Shown one piece after another: positions 23,560-31,456 of a stretch of DNA of 34,339 bases (position 1 is its first letter; each line of letters starts with the position of its first letter). The notes below the pieces were generated by a model. The model ran no database searches, was not told the DNA's origin, and worked only from the letters and a program-made list of their open reading frames with translations. Origin of the DNA: Candidatus Pseudobutyricicoccus lothianensis (GTDB lineage: Bacteria > Bacillota > Clostridia > Oscillospirales > Butyricicoccaceae); the NCBI GenBank assembly GCA_904419295.1, contig CAJFRA010000024.1:1-34339 (forward strand). The letters run 5' to 3'. Both the position numbers and the translations under genes were made by a program.

Positions 23560-24026
23560 GCCCACGGAGTGTGACGACATTGACAGAATTAGAACAGGTG
23601 GATACCTATTCGCCCGAACAGACGGAAGCCTTTGGCGAGCACCTGGCCGGCGCTTACCCCGGCTGCCGGGTGCTGGCGCTGCTGGGCGGCCTGGGGGCAG
23701 GCAAAACAGCCCTGGTCCGGGGCCTGGCCCGGGGCCTCGGCTGCCGGGATGCGGTGGCCAGCCCCACATACGCCATCGTAAATGAATACCGGGGAGAGCA
23801 TCCCCTTTATCATTTTGACATGTACCGCATCACAGACAGCGACGCCCTGTACGACATCGGGTGGGAGGATTATCTGGCCAGGGAAGGGATGTGCGCCGTG
23901 GAATGGAGCGAGAACATTTTGGACGCACTGCCGCCCGGCACGCTGTATGTAAAGCTGGACAAGCGGTCGGAGACCCACCGCCATATCACGGTATACCGGG
24001 AGGAGGGGACCACATGCGCATATTAG
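23556..24026 (+). CDS. tsaE: tRNA threonylcarbamoyladenosine biosynthesis ATPase TsaE
   Basis: 156 residues. Walker A at G44-G-L-G-A-G-K-T51, then ASPTYAIVNEY, YHFDMYRI and the DYLAREGMCAVEWSEN Walker B-like segment, all diagnostic of TsaE (YjeE). TsaE is the ATPase that resets the TsaB-TsaD complex making t6A37 in ANN-decoding tRNAs. The start overlaps the acetamidase stop (ATGA). A TTG further in is less likely. tsaB follows with a 13-base overlap; tsaD and tsaC are not in the window. Confidence 0.93.
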   Translation: MSPRSVTTLTELEQVDTYSPEQTEAFGEHLAGAYPGCRVLALLGGLGAGKTALVRGLARGLGCRDAVASPTYAIVNEYRGEHPLYHFDMYRITDSDALYDIGWEDYLAREGMCAVEWSENILDALPPGTLYVKLDKRSETHRHITVYREEGTTCAY

Positions 24027-24712
24027 CGCTGGATACCACGGGCCGCATCGCATCCGCCGCCCTGTGGCAAGAGGACCGTCTGGTGGATTATGGGGAGAAG
24101 GATTCCCAAATGAACCACAGCCGCACGCTGCTGCCCGTCGTGCAGCAGCTGCTGGAAAAACAGGGGCTGTCCCTTGACCAGATGGATGTGTTCGCCGCTA
24201 CCATCGGGCCCGGCTCCTTCACCGGCGTGCGCATCGGGGTGGCCGCTGTCAAAGGGTATGCCTGGGTGACAGAAAAACCCTGTGCGCCGGTCTCTACACT
24301 GGAATCGGCGGCCTTTGCCGCACCAGAGGGGGAGGGCACACTGTGCGCCCTGGTGAAAGCCCGGCAGGATGAATTTTTCTTTGCCCTGTTCCAGGGCAGC
24401 GGCAGAGAGCGGCTGACAGAGGACCAGGTGGGGAAAGCCGGCGCCATCTGGCAGCAGCTGCAAGCCTGGCCCAAGCCCTGGCGGCTCACGGGCGACGGCG
24501 CGGAAGAGTGGCTGGCCCTGGTGCCCGAAGCCCTGGGGCAGACGGAACAGACCCACTGCCGCCAAAACGCGGCGGCCACTGCCCAGTGTGCCGCCCGGCA
24601 GGCCCAAGAGGGCAAACTGGTGGATTGCCACACCCTGAAGCCCGCTTATCTGCGCCCATCCCAGGCGGAGCGGATGCGGGCCCAGAGAGAGGGACAAGCA
24701 CAAGAAGGATGA
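24014..24712 (+). CDS. tsaB: tRNA threonylcarbamoyladenosine biosynthesis protein TsaB
   Basis: 232 residues of the ASKHA fold: MRILALDTTGRIASAAL, MNHSRTLLPVVQQLLE, AATIGPGSFTGVRIGVAAVKGYAW (family signature), then STLESAAF. It lacks the metal-binding His pair of TsaD and acts as its partner in t6A synthesis. AGGAGGGG ends five bases before the start inside tsaE. The C-terminus extends to the PAYLRPSQAER motif and a short charged tail; no fused RimI domain is present, though tsaB-rimI-tsaD order is common elsewhere. Confidence 0.93.
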   Translation: MRILALDTTGRIASAALWQEDRLVDYGEKDSQMNHSRTLLPVVQQLLEKQGLSLDQMDVFAATIGPGSFTGVRIGVAAVKGYAWVTEKPCAPVSTLESAAFAAPEGEGTLCALVKARQDEFFFALFQGSGRERLTEDQVGKAGAIWQQLQAWPKPWRLTGDGAEEWLALVPEALGQTEQTHCRQNAAATAQCAARQAQEGKLVDCHTLKPAYLRPSQAERMRAQREGQAQEG

Positions 24713-24789
24713 CAAAGGACGGGGCCGGCCAAGGCAGGCCTCTGCACAATAAAAATGGAAACAACGGATAAACAATGGAGGTATCGGTT

Positions 24790-25233
24790 ATGAAAATCGC
24801 CATCGGCTGCGACCATGCTGGGTTAGAACTGAAAGAGCAGGTCAAAAAACATCTGCAGGAAATGGGCTGCACTGTCACAGATATGGGGACTTATGACAGC
24901 AAATCCTGCCATTACCCCATTTATGCGCAAAAAGTGGCCATGGAAGTGGTGAGCGGCCGGGCGGGCCTGGGCATCTTGGTCTGCGGCACCGGCGTGGGCA
25001 TGTCCATTGCTGCCAACAAAGTCAAAGGCATCCGGGCCGCCGTGGTGTCCGATTGCTTCACCGCCCGGGCGGTGCGCATGCACAACGACGCCAACGTCCT
25101 CTGCCTGGGCGCCCGGGTGCTGGGCAGCGGCCTGGCCTGCCTGATCGCCCAGCTGTTTGTGGAGACCGAGTTTGAAGGCGGCCGCCACCAGACCCGGCTG
25201 GATATGATCCGGGACATTGAAGAAGGGAAATGA
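24790..25233 (+). CDS. rpiB: Ribose-5-phosphate isomerase B
   Basis: 147 residues of the RpiB/LacAB family: [53 protein letters not shown] with the catalytic Cys, and [17 protein letters not shown]. It interconverts ribulose- and ribose-5-phosphate, feeding PRPP. GGAGG lies eight bases before the ATG at 24790. Together with upp, 19 bases downstream, it fits a pentose/nucleotide salvage pair, a pairing frequent in Firmicutes. Confidence 0.95.
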   Translation: MKIAIGCDHAGLELKEQVKKHLQEMGCTVTDMGTYDSKSCHYPIYAQKVAMEVVSGRAGLGILVCGTGVGMSIAANKVKGIRAAVVSDCFTARAVRMHNDANVLCLGARVLGSGLACLIAQLFVETEFEGGRHQTRLDMIRDIEEGK

Positions 25234-25252
25234 CCGGGAAGGAGGCGCGGAT

Positions 25253-25885
25253 ATGGACCCCAAGACCTATGTGCTGGATCATCCGCTGATCCAGCACAAA
25301 GTGGCTATCCTGCGGAAGCAGCAGACCGGCGCCAAGGAATTCCGGGAGATCGTGAGCGAGATCGCCATGCTGATGTGCTATGAGGCCACCCGGGATCTGC
25401 CGCTGCAAAAGGCCCAGGTGGATACCCCGCTGGGCCGGGCCCAAGTGCAGGTGCTGGCCGGCCGCAAGCTGGCGGTGGTGCCCATTTTGCGGGCCGGGCT
25501 CGGCATGGTAGACGGTATTTTAGATCTGATCCCGGCGGCAAAAGTGGGGCACATCGGTTTGTACCGCGATCCGGAAACGCTGCGGCCCGTGGAGTATTAT
25601 TGCAAGCTGCCCGCCGATGTGGAGCAGCGGGAAGTGCTGCTGCTCGACCCCATGTTGGCGACGGGGGGCAGTGCCTCGGCAGCCATCGGCTTCCTCAAAG
25701 AACGGGGGGCCAAGAGCATCCGCCTGCTGCACATCATCGCCGCGCCGGAAGGGGTGGCGCGCATCCGGCAGGACCACCCGGAAGTGCCCATCTATTGCGC
25801 CGCTTTGGACGAAGGACTCAACGAGCACGGCTATATCGTGCCCGGCCTGGGCGATGCGGGCGACCGGATTTTTGGCACCTGGTAG
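25253..25885 (+). CDS. upp: Uracil phosphoribosyltransferase
   Basis: 210 residues. [23 protein letters not shown], the [30 protein letters not shown] segment, the PRPP loop [13 protein letters not shown] and the C-terminal [27 protein letters not shown] uracil-binding loop are all complete. It makes UMP from uracil and PRPP. GGGAAGGAGG precedes the ATG nine bases upstream. It ends the five-gene unit; the following hairpin has its T tract on the opposite strand. Confidence 0.97.
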   Translation: MDPKTYVLDHPLIQHKVAILRKQQTGAKEFREIVSEIAMLMCYEATRDLPLQKAQVDTPLGRAQVQVLAGRKLAVVPILRAGLGMVDGILDLIPAAKVGHIGLYRDPETLRPVEYYCKLPADVEQREVLLLDPMLATGGSASAAIGFLKERGAKSIRLLHIIAAPEGVARIRQDHPEVPIYCAALDEGLNEHGYIVPGLGDAGDRIFGTW

Positions 25886-25899
25886 GCGGGCGGCAAAAA

Positions 25900-25921
25900 G
25901 GCGGGGCCCGAAGGCCCCGCC
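25900..25921 (-). terminator. Terminator of the D-Ala-D-Ala carboxypeptidase gene
   Basis: GGCGGGGCC (25900-25908) pairs with GGCCCCGCC (25913-25921) around CGAA. Read on minus the stem is followed by TTTTTG, so it mainly serves the minus-strand gene; it may also slow transcription out of upp. Confidence 0.85.
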
Positions 25922-25943
25922 CGGCGGAGTATAGCAGATGCCG

Positions 25944-27275
25944 TTATTTGCGGCGGTTGTTTTGCGGGTAACGGCGGCGGGCCCGGCGGCGCCGGCGGTT
26001 GCGGCGGCGCCAGGAGGCCAGCAGGATCAGCAGGACCACCAAGGCCAGCAGGGCGGCCAGGATGATCTTGAATACAGGGCCTGTCAGAAACTCCTGCACC
26101 TGGTGGATGAAGTAAAGCACATCGGAACGCTGGATGTTTTCCGAAGCCACCAGGTCGATGGTGCCATAGCTGGTGTCGCCAAGGAACACTTCGGCGGTGC
26201 CCAGCTTATCCCCTTTGCTGACCGGGGCATCCACCGTGCTGCCGGCAGAGACTTCAAAGCGGATGTCTTCCAGATCGGTCCCGTCGGCAATGAGGCGCAT
26301 AAAATCGTCGGAGGCCACCAAAACGGTGCGCTCCTTGCCGGCGGCAAAGCGCACAGGCATCTCTTGCACCGGGGTGTTTTCAGTGACGATGGCTTCGTAG
26401 GAATAGTGGTCTTTGGCATAATCGAACAGGGTGCGGGTGGCTGTATAGCAGGTGATGTCGCCATTGTCATCCTGTACGCCGCCCAGCACCACAGAGATAT
26501 ACTCCAGGTCGCCGTCGGTGGCGCCGCCTACCAGGCAATAGCCGGCCGGCGTGGTGGTGCCTGTTTTGATGCCGAAAGCCCCTTTATAGTAGTAGTTGGC
26601 ATTGCGAAAACGGGAGATCAAGTGGTTCGTCGTGGTGATCGTGGTCTGCTGGGGGTGCATGTTGGTGGGGGCCAGCTGCACCGAAGCCGTGCCTACGATC
26701 TCCCGCAGTTCGGGGATCTCCATGGCGGCGCGGGCGATCTTATACAGATCCCGGGCAGAGGTGTAGTGGTTCTCATCGTGCAGACCGGTGGGGTTGACGA
26801 AATGAGTGTTTTCACAGCCCAGTTCCTGGGCTTTCTGGTTCATCATTTCGGCAAAGTTTTCCACCGAACCGCCCACATGTTCGGCCAGGGCATTGGCGGC
26901 GTCATTGCCCGAACCGATGAGCAGATAGCGCATCATATCCATGAAACCCATTTCTTCACCGGCCATTAGGAAGACGCTGCTGCCCTGTTCGCTCAGCCCT
27001 TCCACAGCGGCTCGTGATACAGGGACCATATCTTCGTGCCCGCCGTTTTCCCAGGCCACCAACGCCGTCATCAGTTTGGTGGTACTGGCCGGGTAGAGGC
27101 GGTCGTCTGGATTGGCTTCATACAAGATCTGGCCGGTGGTGGTCTCTGCCAAAAAGGCCGCTTTTACATTGAGGTCCAACGGGCTTTCCTGGCTGTCTTC
27201 CACCGGCGCTGCCAAGATGGGCAGCGAAAAGGCCATGGTCAGCGCCAGGAGCAGCGCCAGCAATCTGGTTTTCAT
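25944..27275 (-). CDS. D-alanyl-D-alanine carboxypeptidase (PBP5/DacF-type, peptidase S11)
   Basis: 443 residues. Signal peptide (residues 1-23, ending ILAAP), then S64-T-T-K67, S122-G-N124 and K237-T-G239, the three penicillin-binding motifs, followed by a beta-rich domain and a C-terminal hydrophobic helix (about 400-420) that anchors it in the membrane. It trims the fifth D-Ala of peptidoglycan stem peptides outside the cell. The extreme C-terminus is strikingly basic, with more than a dozen Arg in the last 30 residues, placed on the cytoplasmic side. GGGGAGG precedes the ATG at 27275. Confidence 0.93.
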   Translation of the reverse strand: MKTRLLALLLALTMAFSLPILAAPVEDSQESPLDLNVKAAFLAETTTGQILYEANPDDRLYPASTTKLMTALVAWENGGHEDMVPVSRAAVEGLSEQGSSVFLMAGEEMGFMDMMRYLLIGSGNDAANALAEHVGGSVENFAEMMNQKAQELGCENTHFVNPTGLHDENHYTSARDLYKIARAAMEIPELREIVGTASVQLAPTNMHPQQTTITTTNHLISRFRNANYYYKGAFGIKTGTTTPAGYCLVGGATDGDLEYISVVLGGVQDDNGDITCYTATRTLFDYAKDHYSYEAIVTENTPVQEMPVRFAAGKERTVLVASDDFMRLIADGTDLEDIRFEVSAGSTVDAPVSKGDKLGTAEVFLGDTSYGTIDLVASENIQRSDVLYFIHQVQEFLTGPVFKIILAALLALVVLLILLASWRRRNRRRRRARRRYPQNNRRK

Positions 27276-27305
27276 GGTGATCCTCCCCAAAAGAGAAATT
27301 TTTGC

Positions 27306-27320
27306 GGGCCCCCTGGGGGC
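27306..27320 (-). other. Short GC hairpin in the carboxypeptidase leader
   Basis: GGGCCCCCTGGGGGC lies between promoter and start codon; on minus it can fold as a GC-only hairpin with a minimal loop. Possible translational or stability element. Confidence 0.3.
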
Positions 27321-27329
27321 ATATCTGCA

Positions 27330-27358
27330 ATTCTAACAAAATATGCGCTTGATTGCAA
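27330..27358 (-). promoter_or_regulatory. Promoter of the carboxypeptidase gene
   Basis: Minus strand TTGCAA (27358-27353), 17-base spacer, TAGAAT (27335-27330). Confidence 0.8.
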
Positions 27359-27407
27359 TGGTACAAACTCGTTTTCCGGCCATCTTAAGAAAAAAGAAAG
27401 GATCGGG

Positions 27408-27833
27408 GTGGGAACTGTGGCAGACCGTCGAAAGTACGCCGCGCCCTTGGCGGTGTTGGCCGCTTTGGCTTTGGGCATTTTTGCAGGCAGGGCCAGTGTG
27501 CTGCTGGGGGACTCCCACATCCAGTATGGCGGCGATGCCCAGCTGGTGGAGCAGCCTGCGCTGCTGCTGGAGGAATACCAGGTGACGCCTTTGGACGACC
27601 CGGAAGACCATCTGCTCATCGACATCAACACAGCGGGCGAGCAGGAGCTGTGCCAGCTGCCCGGCATCGGGCCGGCCAGGGCGAAAAGCATTGTGGAATA
27701 CCGCCAGCGCTGGGGCCCCTTCGCCTCGGTGGAGGAGATACGGGCTGTCAGCGGCATCGGCGATCAGATATTTGAGAATATAAAGGATTCGATCACGGTG
27801 GGAGGAGCCCCGCCGGAAAAGGGAAATCGTTAA
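27408..27833 (+). CDS. comEA: ComEA-like helix-hairpin-helix DNA-binding protein
   Basis: About 141 residues: a short basic N-terminus, one membrane helix (PLAVLAALALGIFAGRA), a linker, and a C-terminal double helix-hairpin-helix domain (IDINTAGEQELCQLPGIGPARAKSIVEYRQRWGPF then VSGIGDQIFENIKD). ComEA binds incoming DNA at the outer membrane face of Gram-positive cells during transformation. The start is uncertain: GTG at 27408 with AAAGGA upstream is chosen, GTG at 27417 is possible. comEC is not adjacent, as it would be in a classic comE operon; a response regulator follows after 14 bases. Confidence 0.82.
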   Translation: MGTVADRRKYAAPLAVLAALALGIFAGRASVLLGDSHIQYGGDAQLVEQPALLLEEYQVTPLDDPEDHLLIDINTAGEQELCQLPGIGPARAKSIVEYRQRWGPFASVEEIRAVSGIGDQIFENIKDSITVGGAPPEKGNR

Positions 27834-27847
27834 CAGTGGAGGTTTGT

Positions 27848-28552
27848 ATGAGAGTTTTAGTGGTGGATGACGAGAAGCTGCTCGTCAAAGGGATCAAATT
27901 CAATCTGGAAAACGACGGCTATCAGGTGGATACGGCATTTGACGGCGCGGCGGCCCTGGCTATGGTGCGGGACCAAAAGTACGACATCATCATTTTGGAC
28001 CTGATGCTGCCCGAGGTGAGCGGCCTGGAGGTGTGCCGCAAGATCCGGGAGACTTCCAATGTGCCCATCATCATGCTGACAGCCAAGAGCGAAGGGGTCG
28101 ACAAGCTGATCGGCTTTGAATACGGGGCGGATGACTATGTGACGAAACCCTTCGACATCCTGGAGCTCAAAGCCCGCATCCGGGCCATCCTGCGCCGGGC
28201 TGGCAGCCAGCCGGCAGCAGAGGCGGCCGACGACCAGATCCATATCGGGGACCTTCAGATCGATACGAGCCAGCGTTCGGTGCGCAAAAACGGCCGCGCT
28301 ACAGACCTGACGGCCAAAGAATTTGACTTGCTGGTGATGCTGGCAAGGCACCCGGGCCGGGTGTTCAGCCGGGAGGGCCTGCTCAACGAAGTCTGGGGTG
28401 AAGATTACCCGGGGGATATCCGCACGGTAGACGTGCATGTGCGCCGCCTGAGAGAAAAACTGGAAACGGATGACTCCAACCCGGAATACATCCTCACAAA
28501 ATGGGGGGTCGGTTACTATTTCAAACCAAGTGCCAGCAACCAGGCTGACTAA
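27848..28552 (+). CDS. OmpR/PhoB-family response regulator
   Basis: 234 residues. Receiver domain with acidic pair D8-D9, phosphoacceptor D51 (IIILDLMLP), Thr of MLTAKSE and Lys of VTKPFD; then a winged-helix DNA-binding domain (LTAKEFDLLVMLARHPGRVFSREGLLNEVWG and RTVDVHVRRLREKLE). GGAGG precedes the ATG at 27848. Its kinase overlaps its 3' end. Target genes are unknown; likely regulons for this type are cell envelope or phosphate. Confidence 0.95.
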   Translation: MRVLVVDDEKLLVKGIKFNLENDGYQVDTAFDGAAALAMVRDQKYDIIILDLMLPEVSGLEVCRKIRETSNVPIIMLTAKSEGVDKLIGFEYGADDYVTKPFDILELKARIRAILRRAGSQPAAEAADDQIHIGDLQIDTSQRSVRKNGRATDLTAKEFDLLVMLARHPGRVFSREGLLNEVWGEDYPGDIRTVDVHVRRLREKLETDDSNPEYILTKWGVGYYFKPSASNQAD

Positions 28553-29963
28553 AGGGCTGCGGTTCCGCATCGCCCTGGTGATGACCGTGATGTTGGCGGC
28601 CCTGTTGGGGGTGCTCAATTTTTACCCTGCCCAGGCAGTGCGCCGCCTGATCATCAATTCCAAAGAGGCCGACCTTTTGGAGCGGGCCCGGACCCTGGCC
28701 ACAGAGCTGGAAGGGTTCGCCACCCTGAACCAGGAAAACATCAATGTCTCTATGCAGGTGCTGGATCTGGGGGAAGACCAGCGGATCTTGGTGACGGACA
28801 ATTTCGGCAGTGTCATCTACGACAATGCCAAAGCCAGCACCCTGGCGGGCCGCTATACGCTGCTGCCCGAGATCGTATCCGCCCTTTCGGGCAACGACGT
28901 CTTCCATTGCCGGTATGGAGAGGAAGCTTTTGTCTCCAGCGCTGCCGTGCCCGTGATGAACGGCCGGGCTACTTTGGGGTCAGTCTATATCTACGATTAC
29001 GATACAGCCCAGGCCGATTTTTTGCGCAGCACCCAGCGCAATATCTTCCAGATCTCCATGCTGCTGGCCGTCATCGGCTTTGTCATCCTGGTGGCCTTCA
29101 TGGTTTATTTTGGGAAACGCACCACCATGCTCATCGACGGCATACGGGATATGAGTGCGGGCAACTACGATTCCCGCATACAGATCTCGGGGCAGGATGA
29201 GCTGGCAGAAGTGGCCTATGAATTCAATCTGCTGGCCGACCGGTTGCAAAAGACCGAAGAGGTGCGGCGGGAGTTCGTCTCCAATGCCTCCCATGAGCTG
29301 AAGACGCCCTTGGCTTCCATCAAGCTGCTGTCCGATTCGATCTTGCAGACAGAGGGCATCAGCAAAGAATCGGTGGCTGAATTCTTGCAGGATATCAACG
29401 AGGAGATCGACCGGCTGACCCGCATTACCGAGCGCCTGTTGCAGCTGACTAAACTGGACCATGTGCCGCCCTCTGCCGCGGAAGACTGCGACTTGAACAC
29501 TCTGGTGGAAAAGATCGGAGAGCTGCTGCGGGAAAACGCTTTCCAGGCCCAGGTGACGCTGGAAGATCAGGTGCCCCAGGGGCTCAAAGTCCACTTTGAC
29601 AAAGACGGCCTGTATCAAGTGGTGTTCAACCTGATGGAAAACGCCATCAAATACAACCGGCCAGGCGGAAAAGTGACCATCCAGGCCCAGAAGCAGGAGA
29701 ATGGCGAGCTGGTGCATTTGCAGATACAGGATACGGGGATCGGCATGGCGCCCGAAGAGCTGCCCCACATTTTCGAACGGTTCTACCGGGTGGACAAAGC
29801 CCGCTCCCGGGAGCGCGGGGGCACGGGGCTGGGGCTGGCTATCGTCTCCGATTGGCTGCAGGTGTTGGGCGGCAAGATCCAAGTGGAGAGCGTGCTGGGG
29901 CAAGGCACCACCTTTACGGTGACATTGCCCGCCGCCCGGCCGCCAGAGGAGGACAGCCTATGA
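28530..29963 (+). CDS. Sensor histidine kinase (HAMP, HisKA, HATPase)
   Basis: About 477 residues. Helix 1 (about 12-35), an external sensor region of about 135 residues, helix 2 (about 172-195), HAMP, the phosphoacceptor H255 in SNASHELKTPLASIK, and an ATPase domain with N box NLMENAIKYNRP, G1 DTGIGMAPEELP, F box HIFERFYRVDKARSRERGG and G2 GTGLGLAIV. It is a PhoR/WalK-like membrane kinase pairing with the preceding regulator. The start is uncertain: GTG at 28530 lacks a clear ribosome binding site and overlaps the regulator by 23 bases, suggesting translational coupling. The next gene, a GerMN lipoprotein, overlaps its stop by four bases. Confidence 0.92.
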   Translation: MPATRLTKGLRFRIALVMTVMLAALLGVLNFYPAQAVRRLIINSKEADLLERARTLATELEGFATLNQENINVSMQVLDLGEDQRILVTDNFGSVIYDNAKASTLAGRYTLLPEIVSALSGNDVFHCRYGEEAFVSSAAVPVMNGRATLGSVYIYDYDTAQADFLRSTQRNIFQISMLLAVIGFVILVAFMVYFGKRTTMLIDGIRDMSAGNYDSRIQISGQDELAEVAYEFNLLADRLQKTEEVRREFVSNASHELKTPLASIKLLSDSILQTEGISKESVAEFLQDINEEIDRLTRITERLLQLTKLDHVPPSAAEDCDLNTLVEKIGELLRENAFQAQVTLEDQVPQGLKVHFDKDGLYQVVFNLMENAIKYNRPGGKVTIQAQKQENGELVHLQIQDTGIGMAPEELPHIFERFYRVDKARSRERGGTGLGLAIVSDWLQVLGGKIQVESVLGQGTTFTVTLPAARPPEEDSL

Positions 29964-30853
29964 GATATGCCAGATCCATCGCGGCTTTTTGCTGTGTCTT
30001 CTGCCTGCTCTTTGCAGGGTGCCAGCAGCAGACCTGGCAGAAAGGGCAGCAGGTCGAGCTGGATCTCTATTGCCTGACGACAAAAGGCATGGGGGAAGAT
30101 TCGTGGCAGCTGACCACAGACACCCAATGGGTGGAACAGGCAGAAGCGCCGGAAGACTTCGTCAAGGGGATCCTGACGAAGATGAAGCAGATCCAAGAAC
30201 GGGACAAAGAACCGGCCATTCCGCCGGGGGTGATGGTGACAGAGGTGGTCTTTTATGGAAACAGCGTCATCGTCAACCTGTCGCCCGAATTCAACGAGCT
30301 GGAGCCGGTGCAGCGGAGTTTAGCCGCCGCCGCCATTGCCAAGACGCTGGATCAGCTGGATGGCATTGACTTTGTCAAAGTATCCTGCGCCACAGAAAAC
30401 TACGAGATCGACAGCGATTTTTACCTGGATGCAGACAGTCTTGTGCTGGATGAATCTGCCATACAGTTCAATGCCTTTGATGTGACGCTGTATTTGCTGG
30501 ACAGGCACAGCGGCTATGCCGAGCCCATCGTGCGCACGATCAAAACAGAAGAAAAAGAGCTGACCCTGGAGATGGTGTTTGCTGAATTGGCCCATCCGGA
30601 AGAGGGAAGCTTGCTGCAATCGCCGGTGCCACAGGGCATGGAAGTGCCCAGTATCGCAGAGAACGACGGCATCTGTGTGCTGGATTTTGCCCAGATGACT
30701 GAGGAGCAGGCCGGGCAGATGGACGCCTTGGCCATCCGCGCCATTGTGGATACCATGTGCAGCCAGGAGGGCATCCGCGGCGTGTTGCTGCGCGTGGCTG
30801 GCAGGCCCCTTTCCTATTATGGCATCAATGGGTATGATGGAGTGCTGAGCTGA
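29960..30853 (+). CDS. GerMN-domain lipoprotein
   Basis: 297 residues. A lipoprotein signal with lipobox LFAGC (C21) is followed by two GerMN-like repeats (TEVVFYGNSVIVNLSPEFNELEP... and GICVLDFAQMTEEQAGQ...), the fold seen in spore germination protein GerM and in actinobacterial LpqB. It should sit on the outer face of the cytoplasmic membrane. Its start overlaps the kinase stop (ATGA), so regulator, kinase and lipoprotein are made together; by analogy with MtrA-MtrB-LpqB it may tune the kinase (inference). A sporulation role is the alternative. An 11-bp hairpin follows the stop. Confidence 0.85.
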   Translation: MRYARSIAAFCCVFCLLFAGCQQQTWQKGQQVELDLYCLTTKGMGEDSWQLTTDTQWVEQAEAPEDFVKGILTKMKQIQERDKEPAIPPGVMVTEVVFYGNSVIVNLSPEFNELEPVQRSLAAAAIAKTLDQLDGIDFVKVSCATENYEIDSDFYLDADSLVLDESAIQFNAFDVTLYLLDRHSGYAEPIVRTIKTEEKELTLEMVFAELAHPEEGSLLQSPVPQGMEVPSIAENDGICVLDFAQMTEEQAGQMDALAIRAIVDTMCSQEGIRGVLLRVAGRPLSYYGINGYDGVLS

Positions 30854-30859
30854 GAGAGG

Positions 30860-30889
30860 TCTGGCGCTTTTCGTCAAAGCGACGCCAGA
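30860..30889 (+). terminator. Hairpin after the GerMN gene, possible terminator
   Basis: TCTGGCG (30860-30866) pairs with CGCCAGA (30883-30889) and CTTT with AAAG inside it around a five-base loop, with a three-base bulge. Only a weak T tract follows (GACATTTCC), so termination is unproven. Confidence 0.4.
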
Positions 30890-31004
30890 GACATTTCCAG
30901 AGCAGCGGCTTGCTGCGGACCCGGTTACAGCGGAAGAGGGGGCAACGGGAGCAGCGCAGGTGTTTGCCGGCAGCCCCAAAGCCCGCTCCGACCGAAGAAT
31001 AAAA

Positions 31005-31041
31005 AAAGCCAGGGGGAAGCACATTGCTTCCCCCTGGCTTT
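31005..31041. terminator. Strong 16-bp terminator downstream of comFB
   Basis: AAAGCCAGGGGGAAGC (31005-31020) pairs perfectly with bases 31026-31041 around ACATT. On minus it is followed by a seven-T tract, making it the comFB terminator; on plus it can stop read-through from the GerMN operon. Confidence 0.92.
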
Positions 31042-31073
31042 GCCTTACAGGGACCCTTGGCCAGCGGTATTTT

Positions 31074-31340
31074 TTACTTGTGACGGGGGTGCTGGCGCAC
31101 CACTTCCGCGCCGCGGATAACTGCTGCCTGCACATCGGCATGGTATTGAATATTCAAACTGGCAGCCTTGCTGATGGCCGAACCAGAGGATGTGACAGCA
31201 TAGCGGGGCGGCAGATTGTTCAGCGCAAAAGCGATGACATCGTTGCGGCACTGGTCGCAGGGGCAAAGGTCCAGCGATGCTTTCAGCTGGTCGAAGGCCT
31301 CTTCCACCACATCTTCCATAATATTGTGATACAATTTCAT
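31074..31340 (-). CDS. comFB: Late competence development protein ComFB-like
   Basis: 88 residues: MKLYHNIMEDVVEEAFDQLK, then LCPCDQCRNDVIAFALNNLPPRYAVTSSG, the conserved C-x-C-x2-C, D and L-N-x-L-P-P-R-Y signature of ComFB. Bacillus ComFB lies in the comF competence operon; cyanobacterial relatives bind cyclic di-nucleotides, so a signalling role is possible. GAGAGGG precedes the ATG at 31340. It has its own TTTACT-17-TATAAT promoter and lies four kilobases from comEA, but no DNA-uptake genes adjoin it. Confidence 0.85.
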   Translation of the reverse strand: MKLYHNIMEDVVEEAFDQLKASLDLCPCDQCRNDVIAFALNNLPPRYAVTSSGSAISKAASLNIQYHADVQAAVIRGAEVVRQHPRHK

Positions 31341-31419
31341 TTTCTCATCCCTCTCGTCTTGCGCAGCACAGGCTGGGCAGGGAAGCACAGGCCCTGCTGC
31401 GGAAAAAGTCATTGCAACC

Positions 31420-31448
31420 ATTATAAAATAAGCGGTTCCAAAAGTAAA
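31420..31448 (-). promoter_or_regulatory. Promoter of comFB
   Basis: Minus strand TTTACT (31448-31443), 17-base spacer, TATAAT (31425-31420). Confidence 0.8.
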
Positions 31449-31456
31449 TGGTTCCC

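Noticed and set aside
30825..31022. 65-residue Cys/Arg-rich minus-strand frame (LRCSRCPLFRCNRVRS...)
   Set aside because: It overlaps both the GerMN stop and the comFB terminator, has no ribosome binding site, and its Cys pattern fits no domain I know.
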